Shown in pieces: positions 1 through 6,677 of a stretch of DNA of 64,000 nt. Position numbers and translations under genes: made by a program. Position 1 is the stretch's first letter. Each line of letters begins with the position of its first letter. Origin of the DNA: an uncultured Lachnospiraceae bacterium. Lineage in GTDB: Bacteria > Bacillota > Clostridia > Lachnospirales > Lachnospiraceae. A model generated the notes under the pieces. That model had not been told where the DNA came from and ran no database searches. It saw nothing but the letters and a program-made list of their open reading frames with translations. The stretch is from positions 1-64,000 of the forward strand of contig CAJTOR010000004.1 of the NCBI GenBank assembly GCA_910577675.1, given 5' to 3'.

Positions 1-214
1 AGAATTTTTGATTCAACAATATCTTCTAATATTATGCGCCTATTATGTGTACAAGTCAACCCTTTCTTTCAATTTTTTACATAATTCTTTCCAGCTTTTA
101 TATCTTACATACAAAATAAACATTACATTCCACTGTTGTTTGTAACTTACAAAAACATATATCTCTTCAATGCTAAACACTCCTATTAAAATGGGATGAA
201 TATTTTGATGGTAG

Positions 215-243
215 CCTCCCTAAACTTCAAAAGAGAAGGGAGG
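215..243 (+). promoter_or_regulatory. Hairpin masking the toxin-like gene's ribosome site
   Basis: CCTCCCT (215-221) is perfectly complementary to AGGGAGG (237-243). The second arm is the only ribosome-binding site for the ATG at 252, 8 nt away. A 7-bp stem over the ribosome site is typical of type I toxin messages, where translation is held down by structure. The pairing is seen; its role is inferred. Confidence 0.6.
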
Positions 244-251
244 TGGTGCGG

Positions 252-398
252 ATGGATACATACCAGATTTTAACCCTGCTGTTTTTGGGTGGTAATTTCC
301 TGATTGCACTGCGAAACCAACCTTGTTGGTTTTGCCTATTTAGACGATCGGAACAACAAGCGAAAATAAATAAGCCTACCTTGTCACTTGACCGGTGA
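252..398 (+). CDS. Type I toxin-like (holin-like) small hydrophobic peptide, frame altered after residue 20
   Basis: A 48-residue reading frame too short for standard ORF calling. The first 20 residues (MDTYQILTLLFLGGNFLIAL) form one membrane helix like the short putative holin-like type I toxins of Firmicutes. A 19-nt palindrome (314-332) then follows. Beyond it the usual charged toxin tail, YLDDRNNKRK plus stop (337-369), is present but in the +1 frame. The open frame instead continues through CLFRRSEQQAKINK to a stop at 396. The simplest reading is that a small palindromic insertion or slippage broke an older gene of about 30 codons ending in RNNKRK. The upstream hairpin hides the ribosome site and a 13-bp hairpin closes the unit, both typical of the group. 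The peptide may be inactive or have a new C-terminus. Confidence 0.55.
   Translation: MDTYQILTLLFLGGNFLIALRNQPCWFCLFRRSEQQAKINKPTLSLDR
314..332. repeat. Perfect small palindrome inside the toxin-like gene
   Basis: AAACCAAC (314-321) and GTTGGTTT (325-332) form an 8-bp stem with a 3-nt loop. The stem extends by a G-T wobble and two G-C pairs to 311-335. It sits exactly where the reading frame of the toxin-like peptide changes. Confidence 0.6.
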
Positions 399-410
399 AG
401 GTAGGCTTAT
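370..410. terminator. 13-bp hairpin between convergent genes
   Basis: Arms 370-382 and 398-410 are perfectly complementary (13 bp, 15-nt loop). There is no clear T-run. It closes the toxin-like transcript and lies 27 bp beyond the stop of the GGGtGRT gene on the other strand, so it could serve both. In related type I toxin loci the antisense RNA overlaps this 3' region, so the hairpin may also be an RNA-RNA contact site (inference). Confidence 0.6.
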
Positions 411-436
411 AGAAATCCTTATAAATACGCTATTTC

Positions 437-1447
437 TTAGAACTTCCCAGCGTCTGCCGCTTCCTGAACTGCAACCGCAACCGCAACCGTGGCACCAACC
501 ATCGGGTTATTTCCCATACCGATAAGTCCCATCATCTCAACATGGGCCGGTACGGAGGAAGAACCTGCAAACTGCGCGTCAGAATGCATACGTCCGAGTG
601 TATCCGTAAAACCGTAGGAAGCAGGACCTGCTGCCATATTGTCCGGGTGCAGTGTACGTCCCGTACCGCCGCCGGATGCAACGGAGAAATACTTTTTATC
701 CGCCTCAATACGCTCCTTCTTGTAGGTTCCTGCAACCGGATGCTGGAATCTGGTCGGGTTCGTGGAATTGCCGGTGATGGAAACATCCACGTTCTCCTTC
801 CACATAATCGCAACGCCCTCGGAAACACTGTTCGCGCCGTAGCAGTTTACTTTCGCACGCAGACCCTCGGAATACGGGATGCGCTCAATCTCCTTAACCG
901 TATTGGTGTACGGATCATATTCTGTTTCCACAAAAGTAAAACCGTTGATGCGGGAGATAATCTTTGCAGCATCCTTGCCAAGACCGTTCAAAATTACGCG
1001 CAGCGGTTTCTGGCGCACTTTGTTCGCCTTCTCCGCAATACCGATCGCACCCTCAGCAGCCGCAAAAGACTCATGCCCTGCAAGGAAGCAGAAGCAGTCC
1101 GTTTCCTCCTCAAGGAGCATCTTGCCAAGATTTCCGTGGCCAAGACCCACCTTGCGGGTATCCGCAACGGAACCCGGGATACAGAATGCCTGCAAGCCCT
1201 CCCCGATGGCAGCCGCAGCATCCGCAGCTTTCCGGCAGCCCTTCTTGATCGCGATGGCTGCGCCCACAGTATATGCCCAGCACGCATTCTCAAAACAGAT
1301 CGGCTGGATCTTCTTTACCTGCTCATAAACGTCAAGCCCAGCGTCTTTGGTAATCTTCTCCGCTTCCTCGATCGAAGCGATACCATAGCTGTTTAATACC
1401 GAATTGATCTTGTCAATTCTTCTCTCATAGGATTCGAATAATGCCAT
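437..1447 (-). CDS. GGGtGRT protein (EF_0830-type family)
   Basis: A 336-residue protein carrying the family's diagnostic GGGTGRT string in SVASGGGTGRTLHPDN (about residues 255-270). It is a full-length member of the GGGtGRT family, whose biochemical role is not established to my knowledge. It starts 14 bp after the stop of a NifU-like scaffold homologue, and this pairing is a recurrent one, suggesting a shared task in iron-sulfur or other metallo-cofactor handling (inference). Several cysteines lie in the N-terminal half (PICFENACWAY, FCIPG, DCFCFLAG). No signal peptide or membrane segment is visible. The same-region plus-strand open frame is a codon-composition shadow. Confidence 0.9.
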   Translation of the reverse strand: MALFESYERRIDKINSVLNSYGIASIEEAEKITKDAGLDVYEQVKKIQPICFENACWAYTVGAAIAIKKGCRKAADAAAAIGEGLQAFCIPGSVADTRKVGLGHGNLGKMLLEEETDCFCFLAGHESFAAAEGAIGIAEKANKVRQKPLRVILNGLGKDAAKIISRINGFTFVETEYDPYTNTVKEIERIPYSEGLRAKVNCYGANSVSEGVAIMWKENVDVSITGNSTNPTRFQHPVAGTYKKERIEADKKYFSVASGGGTGRTLHPDNMAAGPASYGFTDTLGRMHSDAQFAGSSSVPAHVEMMGLIGMGNNPMVGATVAVAVAVQEAADAGKF

Positions 1448-1461
1448 GATCTATTTCCCCC

Positions 1462-2169
1462 TTACTGTGTGATTTCTTTGTCAGTTCTTGGATCGATGAG
1501 CTTTGCAGCATCCGCAACACGCCCGTACTGTCCGGTCGATTTCTCATATGCCGTTGTCGGGTTGTCACCCTTCTTTATGTAGTCGGTCATCTTGCCAAGA
1601 TTTACGAACCTGTAACCGATAATCTCGTTGTTCTTATCAAGTGCAATCGCGGTTACATAGCCCTCTGCCATCTCCAGATAACGAGGTCCCTTCTTTAATG
1701 TGCCGTACATTGTACCAACCTGGCTGCGCAGACCCTTGCCGAGATCCTCAAGACCGGCACCGATCGGAAGACCATCCTCGGAAAACGCGCTCTGCGTCCT
1801 GCCGTAAACAATCTGCAAAAAGAGTTCGCGCATCGCGGTATTGATCGCGTCGCAGACAAGGTCAGTGTTGAGTGCCTCAAGTACCGTAAGACCCGGGAGG
1901 ATCTCCGCTGCCATCGCTGCGGAATGCGTCATGCCGGAGCAGCCGATTGTCTCAACGAGCGCCTCCTGGATAATCCCCTCCTTAACATTGAGAGTCAGCT
2001 TGCAGGCACCCTGCTGCGGTGCACACCAGCCCACACCGTGTGTCAGACCGGAAATATCCTTCACTTCTTTGGACTGTACCCATTTCGCCTCTTCCGGAAT
2101 CGGCGCAGCACCATGATGAACACCCTGTGCTACAGTACACATGTTTTCTACTTCACGTGAATAAATCAT
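1462..2169 (-). CDS. Iron-sulfur cluster assembly scaffold-like protein (NifU/IscU N-terminal homologue)
   Basis: A 235-residue protein starting at MIYSREVENM. The ATG at 2169 has an AAAGGAG site 6-7 nt upstream; a longer frame reaching 2238 has no ribosome site. Cysteines typical of a U-type scaffold are present: GVGWCAPQQGACKL, IGCSGMTHSA and DLVCDAIN. In known scaffolds three conserved cysteines hold a transient Fe-S cluster. The C-terminal third (GYVTAIALDKNNEIIGYRF) is extra to classical IscU. It is first in a two-gene unit with the GGGtGRT protein, and the pair is likely co-translated. The cluster recipient is unknown. Confidence 0.85.
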   Translation of the reverse strand: MIYSREVENMCTVAQGVHHGAAPIPEEAKWVQSKEVKDISGLTHGVGWCAPQQGACKLTLNVKEGIIQEALVETIGCSGMTHSAAMAAEILPGLTVLEALNTDLVCDAINTAMRELFLQIVYGRTQSAFSEDGLPIGAGLEDLGKGLRSQVGTMYGTLKKGPRYLEMAEGYVTAIALDKNNEIIGYRFVNLGKMTDYIKKGDNPTTAYEKSTGQYGRVADAAKLIDPRTDKEITQ

Positions 2170-2203
2170 GTTGAAACTCCTTTCAATCATTCCATATTTG
2201 TAA

Positions 2204-2232
2204 CCGGGGCTTTTAAACCAGCAAAGCCCCGG
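2204..2232. promoter_or_regulatory. Perfect 10-bp hairpin between ilvE and the scaffold gene
   Basis: CCGGGGCTTT (2204-2213) pairs with AAAGCCCCGG (2223-2232) around a 9-nt loop. On the minus strand it lies about 95 nt after the ilvE stop and 35 nt before the scaffold start codon. There is no T-run after it, so it may be a processing or stabilising structure or a weak terminator of ilvE. Confidence 0.5.
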
Positions 2233-2325
2233 CTGCATTCATCTTATTTTCTCATAAAATGCTGAATTAGTCCAGACTTTTTTTCAAAAAAAGGCATTTT
2301 CAGCGCTTTTTAGCAGGGGCAGCAA

Positions 2326-3396
2326 CTACTTAACCTCCACCACCCAGCCCCTGGTATCCACAATCTGCCCGCGCTGCAAACCCGATACCGTATCGTATAG
2401 CTTCTGGGAAAGAGCACCGATCCCGCCATCCTTTACCTTCAGCACATGGTCTTTAAAGCGCAGGTGGCTGACTGGGGAAACCACTGCCGCTGTGCCGGTG
2501 CCAAAAACCTCTTCCATGGAACCGTCCTTGGCAGCCTCATAAAGTTCGTCCACCGATACCTTCCGCTCCTCAACCGGGATGCCCCACTCCTTACACAGGG
2601 CTATCACGGAATCCCTGGTAATTCCCGGGAGGATACTGCCGTTTAACATCGGTGTGACAACCGTGCCGTTAATCTTAAAGAAGATATTCATCGCACCGAC
2701 TTCCTCAATATACTTGCGCTCCACACCATCGAGCCAGAGCACCTGGGAATAGCCCTCCTCATGCGCTTTCAACTGTGCCGCCATGGAAGCGACATAATTT
2801 CCACCCGTTTTCGCCTCGCCGATGCCGCCGCGGATTGCGCGAACATAATCATCCTCAATCCAGATTTTTACCGGGTCAAGCCCCTCCGGATAATAAGGTC
2901 CGACCGGCGAAAGGATAATAATAAACTGGTAGGTATCCGACGGACGCACGCCCAGGAACGGATCGGTTGCAATAATGAACGGGCGGATATAGAGCGAAGT
3001 ATCCGGCTTCGTCGGAATCCACTTCTCATCGACCTTTACGATCGCCTTTACCGCATCCACAAAATCCTCCTCCGCAATCTCTGGGATGCACAGGCGGCTG
3101 TTCGTATGGTTCGTGCGCTTTGCGTTCATATCCGGGCGGAATAACAGAACCCTCCCATCCGCTGCCTTGTACGCCTTTAAGCCCTCAAACATCTCCTGCC
3201 CATAGTGGAATACCATAGCAGACGGGTCAAGCACCACCGGCTGGTACGGCACAATACGCGCATCATGCCAGCCCTTTCCGGTTTCATAATTCATAATGAA
3301 CATATGGTCGGTAAAAATGGTGCCGAACCTAAGCGGATTATCCGCTGCCGGAAGCTGTTTTGGATTTGTTGTCTTTTCAATTCTGATATCTAACAT
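2326..3396 (-). CDS. ilvE: Branched-chain amino acid aminotransferase
   Basis: A 356-residue fold-type IV PLP enzyme. It transfers the amino group between glutamate and the 2-oxo acids of valine, leucine and isoleucine, the last step of their synthesis and first step of breakdown. Family segments seen: YGQEMFEGLKAYK near residue 65, the region around the PLP lysine in VLWLDGVERKYIEEVGAMNIFF (about 220-240), and a C-terminal FGTGTAAVVSPV loop binding the cofactor phosphate. Length is normal for the long bacterial form. It has its own sigma-A-like promoter and stands alone. No T-box or leucine leader peptide was found upstream. Confidence 0.95.
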   Translation of the reverse strand: MLDIRIEKTTNPKQLPAADNPLRFGTIFTDHMFIMNYETGKGWHDARIVPYQPVVLDPSAMVFHYGQEMFEGLKAYKAADGRVLLFRPDMNAKRTNHTNSRLCIPEIAEEDFVDAVKAIVKVDEKWIPTKPDTSLYIRPFIIATDPFLGVRPSDTYQFIIILSPVGPYYPEGLDPVKIWIEDDYVRAIRGGIGEAKTGGNYVASMAAQLKAHEEGYSQVLWLDGVERKYIEEVGAMNIFFKINGTVVTPMLNGSILPGITRDSVIALCKEWGIPVEERKVSVDELYEAAKDGSMEEVFGTGTAAVVSPVSHLRFKDHVLKVKDGGIGALSQKLYDTVSGLQRGQIVDTRGWVVEVK

Positions 3397-3436
3397 ACTT
3401 TATCCCTCTTTCCTTATGGATTGTAAAACTATATAT

Positions 3437-3465
3437 ATATTAGTATCCCATCCGCCTTTTTTCAA
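3437..3465 (-). promoter_or_regulatory. Sigma-A-like promoter of ilvE
   Basis: On the minus strand TTGAAA (3465-3460), a 17-bp spacer and TAATAT (3442-3437). The implied start is near 3430, giving a 35-nt leader before the ATG at 3396. Confidence 0.6.
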
Positions 3466-3502
3466 GAGAAATTTTTGATTTATTTCGTTTTCTGTTTCGC
3501 TA

Positions 3503-3531
3503 TTGACTATTATAATCGAATGTAGTAAAAT
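3503..3531 (+). promoter_or_regulatory. Sigma-A-like promoter of the DUF1292 gene
   Basis: TTGACT (3503-3508), a 17-bp spacer and TAAAAT (3526-3531), pointing toward the gene that starts at 3780. The resulting leader would be about 240 nt; no strong structure was recognised in it. Confidence 0.5.
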
Positions 3532-3779
3532 GTTTAAAGCATTGTACCTGTATCAGAGTCAAAAGATTAACCATATGCTTCCCGGTATTTATACCGGAAA
3601 ACAGCCGCCCAATTTACCAAAGCCGCGCTGTGAAAGTACCCATGGTAAATCTTTAACTCCGCGCCCGGAATTGTAAAAAATTTCCAAATACAACAGCCGG
3701 GCATGTACACAAAAGCAGCCGTGGGGCAGGTTCCAAAAAAGCAGCGGACAGCCGCCACCTTGCAGAAATGAGGGAAAAT

Positions 3780-4088
3780 ATGAGCGACGAATTATTAAAC
3801 AGCGAAGAAAATGATACCGTGACCCTTACTCTCGATGACGATACAGAGATCGTCTGTGATGTGATCACCATCTTTACATGTGGCGAAAGCCAGTACATTG
3901 CACTCCTGCCGCAGGATTCCGGCGAGGACGGCGAGGTATACCTCTACGGTTTTTCGGAGACAAACGGTGAGCCGGAGCTTATCAATATCGAAGATGACGA
4001 AGAGTTTGAGCGCGTTTCCGACGCGTTTGACGAATGGCTTGACTCCGAGGAATTTGATGAAATGTACGGGGATGATGAGGAAGAGTAA
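3780..4088 (+). CDS. DUF1292 family acidic protein
   Basis: A 102-residue, strongly acidic protein starting MSDELLNSEEND. The ATG at 3780 has GAGGG 6 nt upstream, while the earlier ATG at 3768 has no ribosome site. The pattern VTLTLDDDTEIVCDVITIF followed by QYIALLP and VYLYGF is the small beta domain of DUF1292 proteins, widespread in Firmicutes and of unknown function. The C-terminus is nearly all Asp/Glu (DEWLDSEEFDEMYGDDEEE). Usual homologues lie next to YrrK/RuvX-type genes, which is not the case here. A strong terminator follows directly. Confidence 0.85.
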   Translation: MSDELLNSEENDTVTLTLDDDTEIVCDVITIFTCGESQYIALLPQDSGEDGEVYLYGFSETNGEPELINIEDDEEFERVSDAFDEWLDSEEFDEMYGDDEEE

Positions 4089-4097
4089 TAAACTTTT

Positions 4098-4134
4098 ATG
4101 CCGCCGGCCTTTTTGAGGTCGGCGGCATTTTTTT
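4098..4134 (+). terminator. Rho-independent terminator of the DUF1292 gene
   Basis: ATGCCGCCGGCC (4098-4109) pairs with GGTCGGCGGCAT (4117-4128) with one G-T wobble, 7-nt loop, followed by seven T. Confidence 0.92.
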
Positions 4135-4271
4135 GTTTCCTCACACCGCACAATTTTTTCAGACCACACAATTTTTTCACATTTCCATCAAATTCCCTCC
4201 ATCCTCCCCTGCTAAACTATCCGCAAAACAACAGCGGGCAAAATAACTTATCCCGCAGAAATGAGGATGCC

Positions 4272-6263
4272 ATGAGAAAAAAAATATTTCCTGTACTTAT
4301 CAGTACCCTCCTGCTCTTTTCCGGATGCGGCACAGAATCAAACAGGGAGGTACTTCCCACGGACACTGCAAAAAATAACCCTCCAAAAAACCAGGCGGAG
4401 GAAAACAAAATAACCGATGAGCTGGCTGTTTCCACTTCCGATTTATTTACCGACCGCGACTTTGACACGGAATACAACATGGATACAGCAGTCGAAATCT
4501 CATTGAACGGGACATCCGCCACCTGCAGCTCACCGGATGTTATCACCGAGAACGGCACGGTTAAAATCACGCGCGAAGGAACTTATGTGCTCTTTGGAAC
4601 ACTTGATAACGGCATGGTCATGGTGGATGTGGATAAGAACAGCAAAGTCCAGCTTATCCTGTCCGGGGTTTCAATCCACAGCAAAGATTCCGCCGCGCTC
4701 TATGTCAAAAGCGCGGACAAAGTTTTCCTGACCCTGGCGAATGGAACGCAAAATACGCTTTCTGGCGGGGATTCCTTTATTGCTATCGACGAAAACAATA
4801 TTGATGCCGCAATATTTTCAAAGGATGATCTCACCTTAAACGGCAGCGGTTCCCTCGCCGTCCACGCAGCGGCAGGACATGGGATTGTCTCAAAAAATGA
4901 TCTTGCCATAACAGGCGGCACCTACACAATCACAGCCGCGTCACACGGTCTTTCGGGCAGGGACAGCATCCGAATCGCGGACGGTGATTTTACGATTACT
5001 GCCGGGAAAGATGGACTGCACGCGGATAATGAGGAGGAGGCAGAAAAAGGCTTCCTGCATATTATGGGCGGAAGATTTTTAATCACTGCGGATGGCGACG
5101 GGATGGATGCCTCCGCCTCCCTCACCATTGCTGACGGCGAATTTACCATAAAAGCGGGGGAGCTTTCCGATATACCTTCTTCCAATGATGATACAAATGT
5201 ACCACCAGGTTTTTTCGGAAATAAAAACAAACCGGAAACTTCCTCCACGGAAAATGCGGATACCGTAAGTACAAAGGGGATAAAGGCTAACGGTACTTTA
5301 AATATTGCAGGCGGAAATTTCCACATTGATTCCGCTGATGATGCTCTCCATTCAAATGCCGACCTCCTTGTTTCAAACGGCAGCTTCACCCTTGCAACCG
5401 GCGATGACGGAATTCACTCAGATGGGGCGTTGACCATCCTTAACGGCAATATTAATATCACGGGAAGCTGCGAGGGGCTTGAAGGAAAAAGTGTCGAGAT
5501 TTCCGGTGGCAGCATTGCCATCAAATCAACGGATGACGGAATCAATGCCGCCGGGGGCACCGACGGGAGCAGCGGTCGGGGGAAGGGACAGTTTTCGCCG
5601 CAGGAGGGCGTATACATTTTAATTTCCGGCGGGCAGATAAATATCGATGCGGACGGTGACGGGATTGATTCTAACGGTGACCTAACTGTAACCGGCGGCA
5701 CAATCTATGTGGATGGTCCAAGCAATGGCGGCAACGGTGCCCTCGACAAAAATGGCACTGCACTGATAAGCGGAGGCACGGTCATCGCCCTCGGCGCAGC
5801 GGAGATGGCGGAAACCTTTGACCCATCCTCCACACAGGGCTGTATCTTTATCACCACGGAATCCACCCATCCTGCCGGCACGCAGGTAAGGCTGTTAGAT
5901 GCTTCCGGCAGTCCCCTGCTTACCTACACTTCCCTGAAATCTTTCCGCTCCGTTGTAATCAGTGACCCTTCCATAGTAAAAGGCAATAGCTATACCATTG
6001 AAACAGGGGAAGAAATTACCGCGGTTGAAATGGAAGAAACCACTTATGGCACAAGCCAGGGAATGGGTGGATTCCATGGAGGGTTTAACCGCCCCGATAA
6101 AGAGGATGGCAGGAAACCTGACCGCGGCGATGGCGCGGGAACAAAAGAATTCCCCGACGGTGAAAACCCACCTTTTCCCCCAGATCTAGGCGGAAAGGAA
6201 AATCCAGATGGAATTGGGGAAGGAGAATCGAAAGAAACTTCTGGCGCGGATTCCTCCATATAA
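4272..6263 (+). CDS. Surface lipoprotein with Cthe_2159-type carbohydrate-binding beta-helix (DUF4353)
   Basis: A 663-residue lipoprotein. The ATG at 4272 gives a signal peptide ending LLLFSGC, a clean lipobox with acylated Cys about residue 18; the frame upstream to 4098 overlaps a terminator and has no signal. After a low-complexity spacer come many short repeats of the form GDGDFTITAGKDGLHAD, GDGMDAS, ADDALHSN, GDDGIHSDG and GDGIDSNG. This is the right-handed parallel beta-helix with Asp/Gly-rich calcium-binding turns known from Clostridium thermocellum Cthe_2159, which binds cellulose and pectic sugars. The C-terminal 90 residues are Gly/Pro/Asp-rich and disordered. It is preceded by a terminator and stands alone. 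Binding to plant polysaccharide at the cell surface is likely; enzymatic activity is not evident. Confidence 0.85.
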   Translation: MRKKIFPVLISTLLLFSGCGTESNREVLPTDTAKNNPPKNQAEENKITDELAVSTSDLFTDRDFDTEYNMDTAVEISLNGTSATCSSPDVITENGTVKITREGTYVLFGTLDNGMVMVDVDKNSKVQLILSGVSIHSKDSAALYVKSADKVFLTLANGTQNTLSGGDSFIAIDENNIDAAIFSKDDLTLNGSGSLAVHAAAGHGIVSKNDLAITGGTYTITAASHGLSGRDSIRIADGDFTITAGKDGLHADNEEEAEKGFLHIMGGRFLITADGDGMDASASLTIADGEFTIKAGELSDIPSSNDDTNVPPGFFGNKNKPETSSTENADTVSTKGIKANGTLNIAGGNFHIDSADDALHSNADLLVSNGSFTLATGDDGIHSDGALTILNGNINITGSCEGLEGKSVEISGGSIAIKSTDDGINAAGGTDGSSGRGKGQFSPQEGVYILISGGQINIDADGDGIDSNGDLTVTGGTIYVDGPSNGGNGALDKNGTALISGGTVIALGAAEMAETFDPSSTQGCIFITTESTHPAGTQVRLLDASGSPLLTYTSLKSFRSVVISDPSIVKGNSYTIETGEEITAVEMEETTYGTSQGMGGFHGGFNRPDKEDGRKPDRGDGAGTKEFPDGENPPFPPDLGGKENPDGIGEGESKETSGADSSI

Positions 6264-6677
6264 GTACATTATACTTCACTTTATAAGTATGTCATTCCGC
6301 CCCACCTGTAACGCTGCTGCCGCAATCCCCGCATTTTACTCACTTTCTGTCATATGTATTTTCGCTTGACAAACCGTACAAAAGATAAAGCTAAAAAAGG
6401 TTTTATTCCGCGCTTTTTAAAGCTATACTGGTTACATCATAATGAGGAGGTTACCCGTCATAGAAATGGGGAAGCTCACTGGCAATCTCTATACTTTTTC
6501 TCATCCCATCTTTTTCTCCAGCTACTCTTTTATTTTTGCACTGCCGTGATCTTTCCTTATAAAGATTCCGTTTATTCTATGCCCTCTCTTAACAGAGAGG
6601 ACAATAGTACTCGCTGATATTGTCAGTATTGACCTGAACGGAAAAAAGAATCCACTAAGAGAACTGGACACATTATG
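6264..6677. other. 414-bp region without a convincing gene
   Basis: It holds a 7-bp hairpin (CCTCTCT 6583-6589 with AGAGAGG 6594-6600) and an 8-bp one at the end of the minus-strand regulator gene (GAACTGGA with TCCAGTTC). A weak promoter-like pair lies near 6400-6430, and a GAGGAGG site near 6443 has no start codon at a proper distance. An 87-codon open frame at 6354-6617 has neither a ribosome site nor protein-like composition. A 27-codon hydrophobic frame near 6465 is also unsupported. Confidence 0.5.

Noticed and set aside
542..1396. 284-codon plus-strand open frame opposite the GGGtGRT gene
   Set aside because: Antisense shadow of a strongly conserved gene, no ribosome site, composition unlike a protein.
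3397..3560. T-box or leucine leader peptide before ilvE
   Set aside because: The leader from the predicted start is only about 35 nt and has no T-box signature.
6354..6617. 87-codon plus-strand frame in the 6.3-6.7 kb gap
   Set aside because: No ribosome site, no recognisable domain, low-complexity aromatic composition from T-rich DNA.
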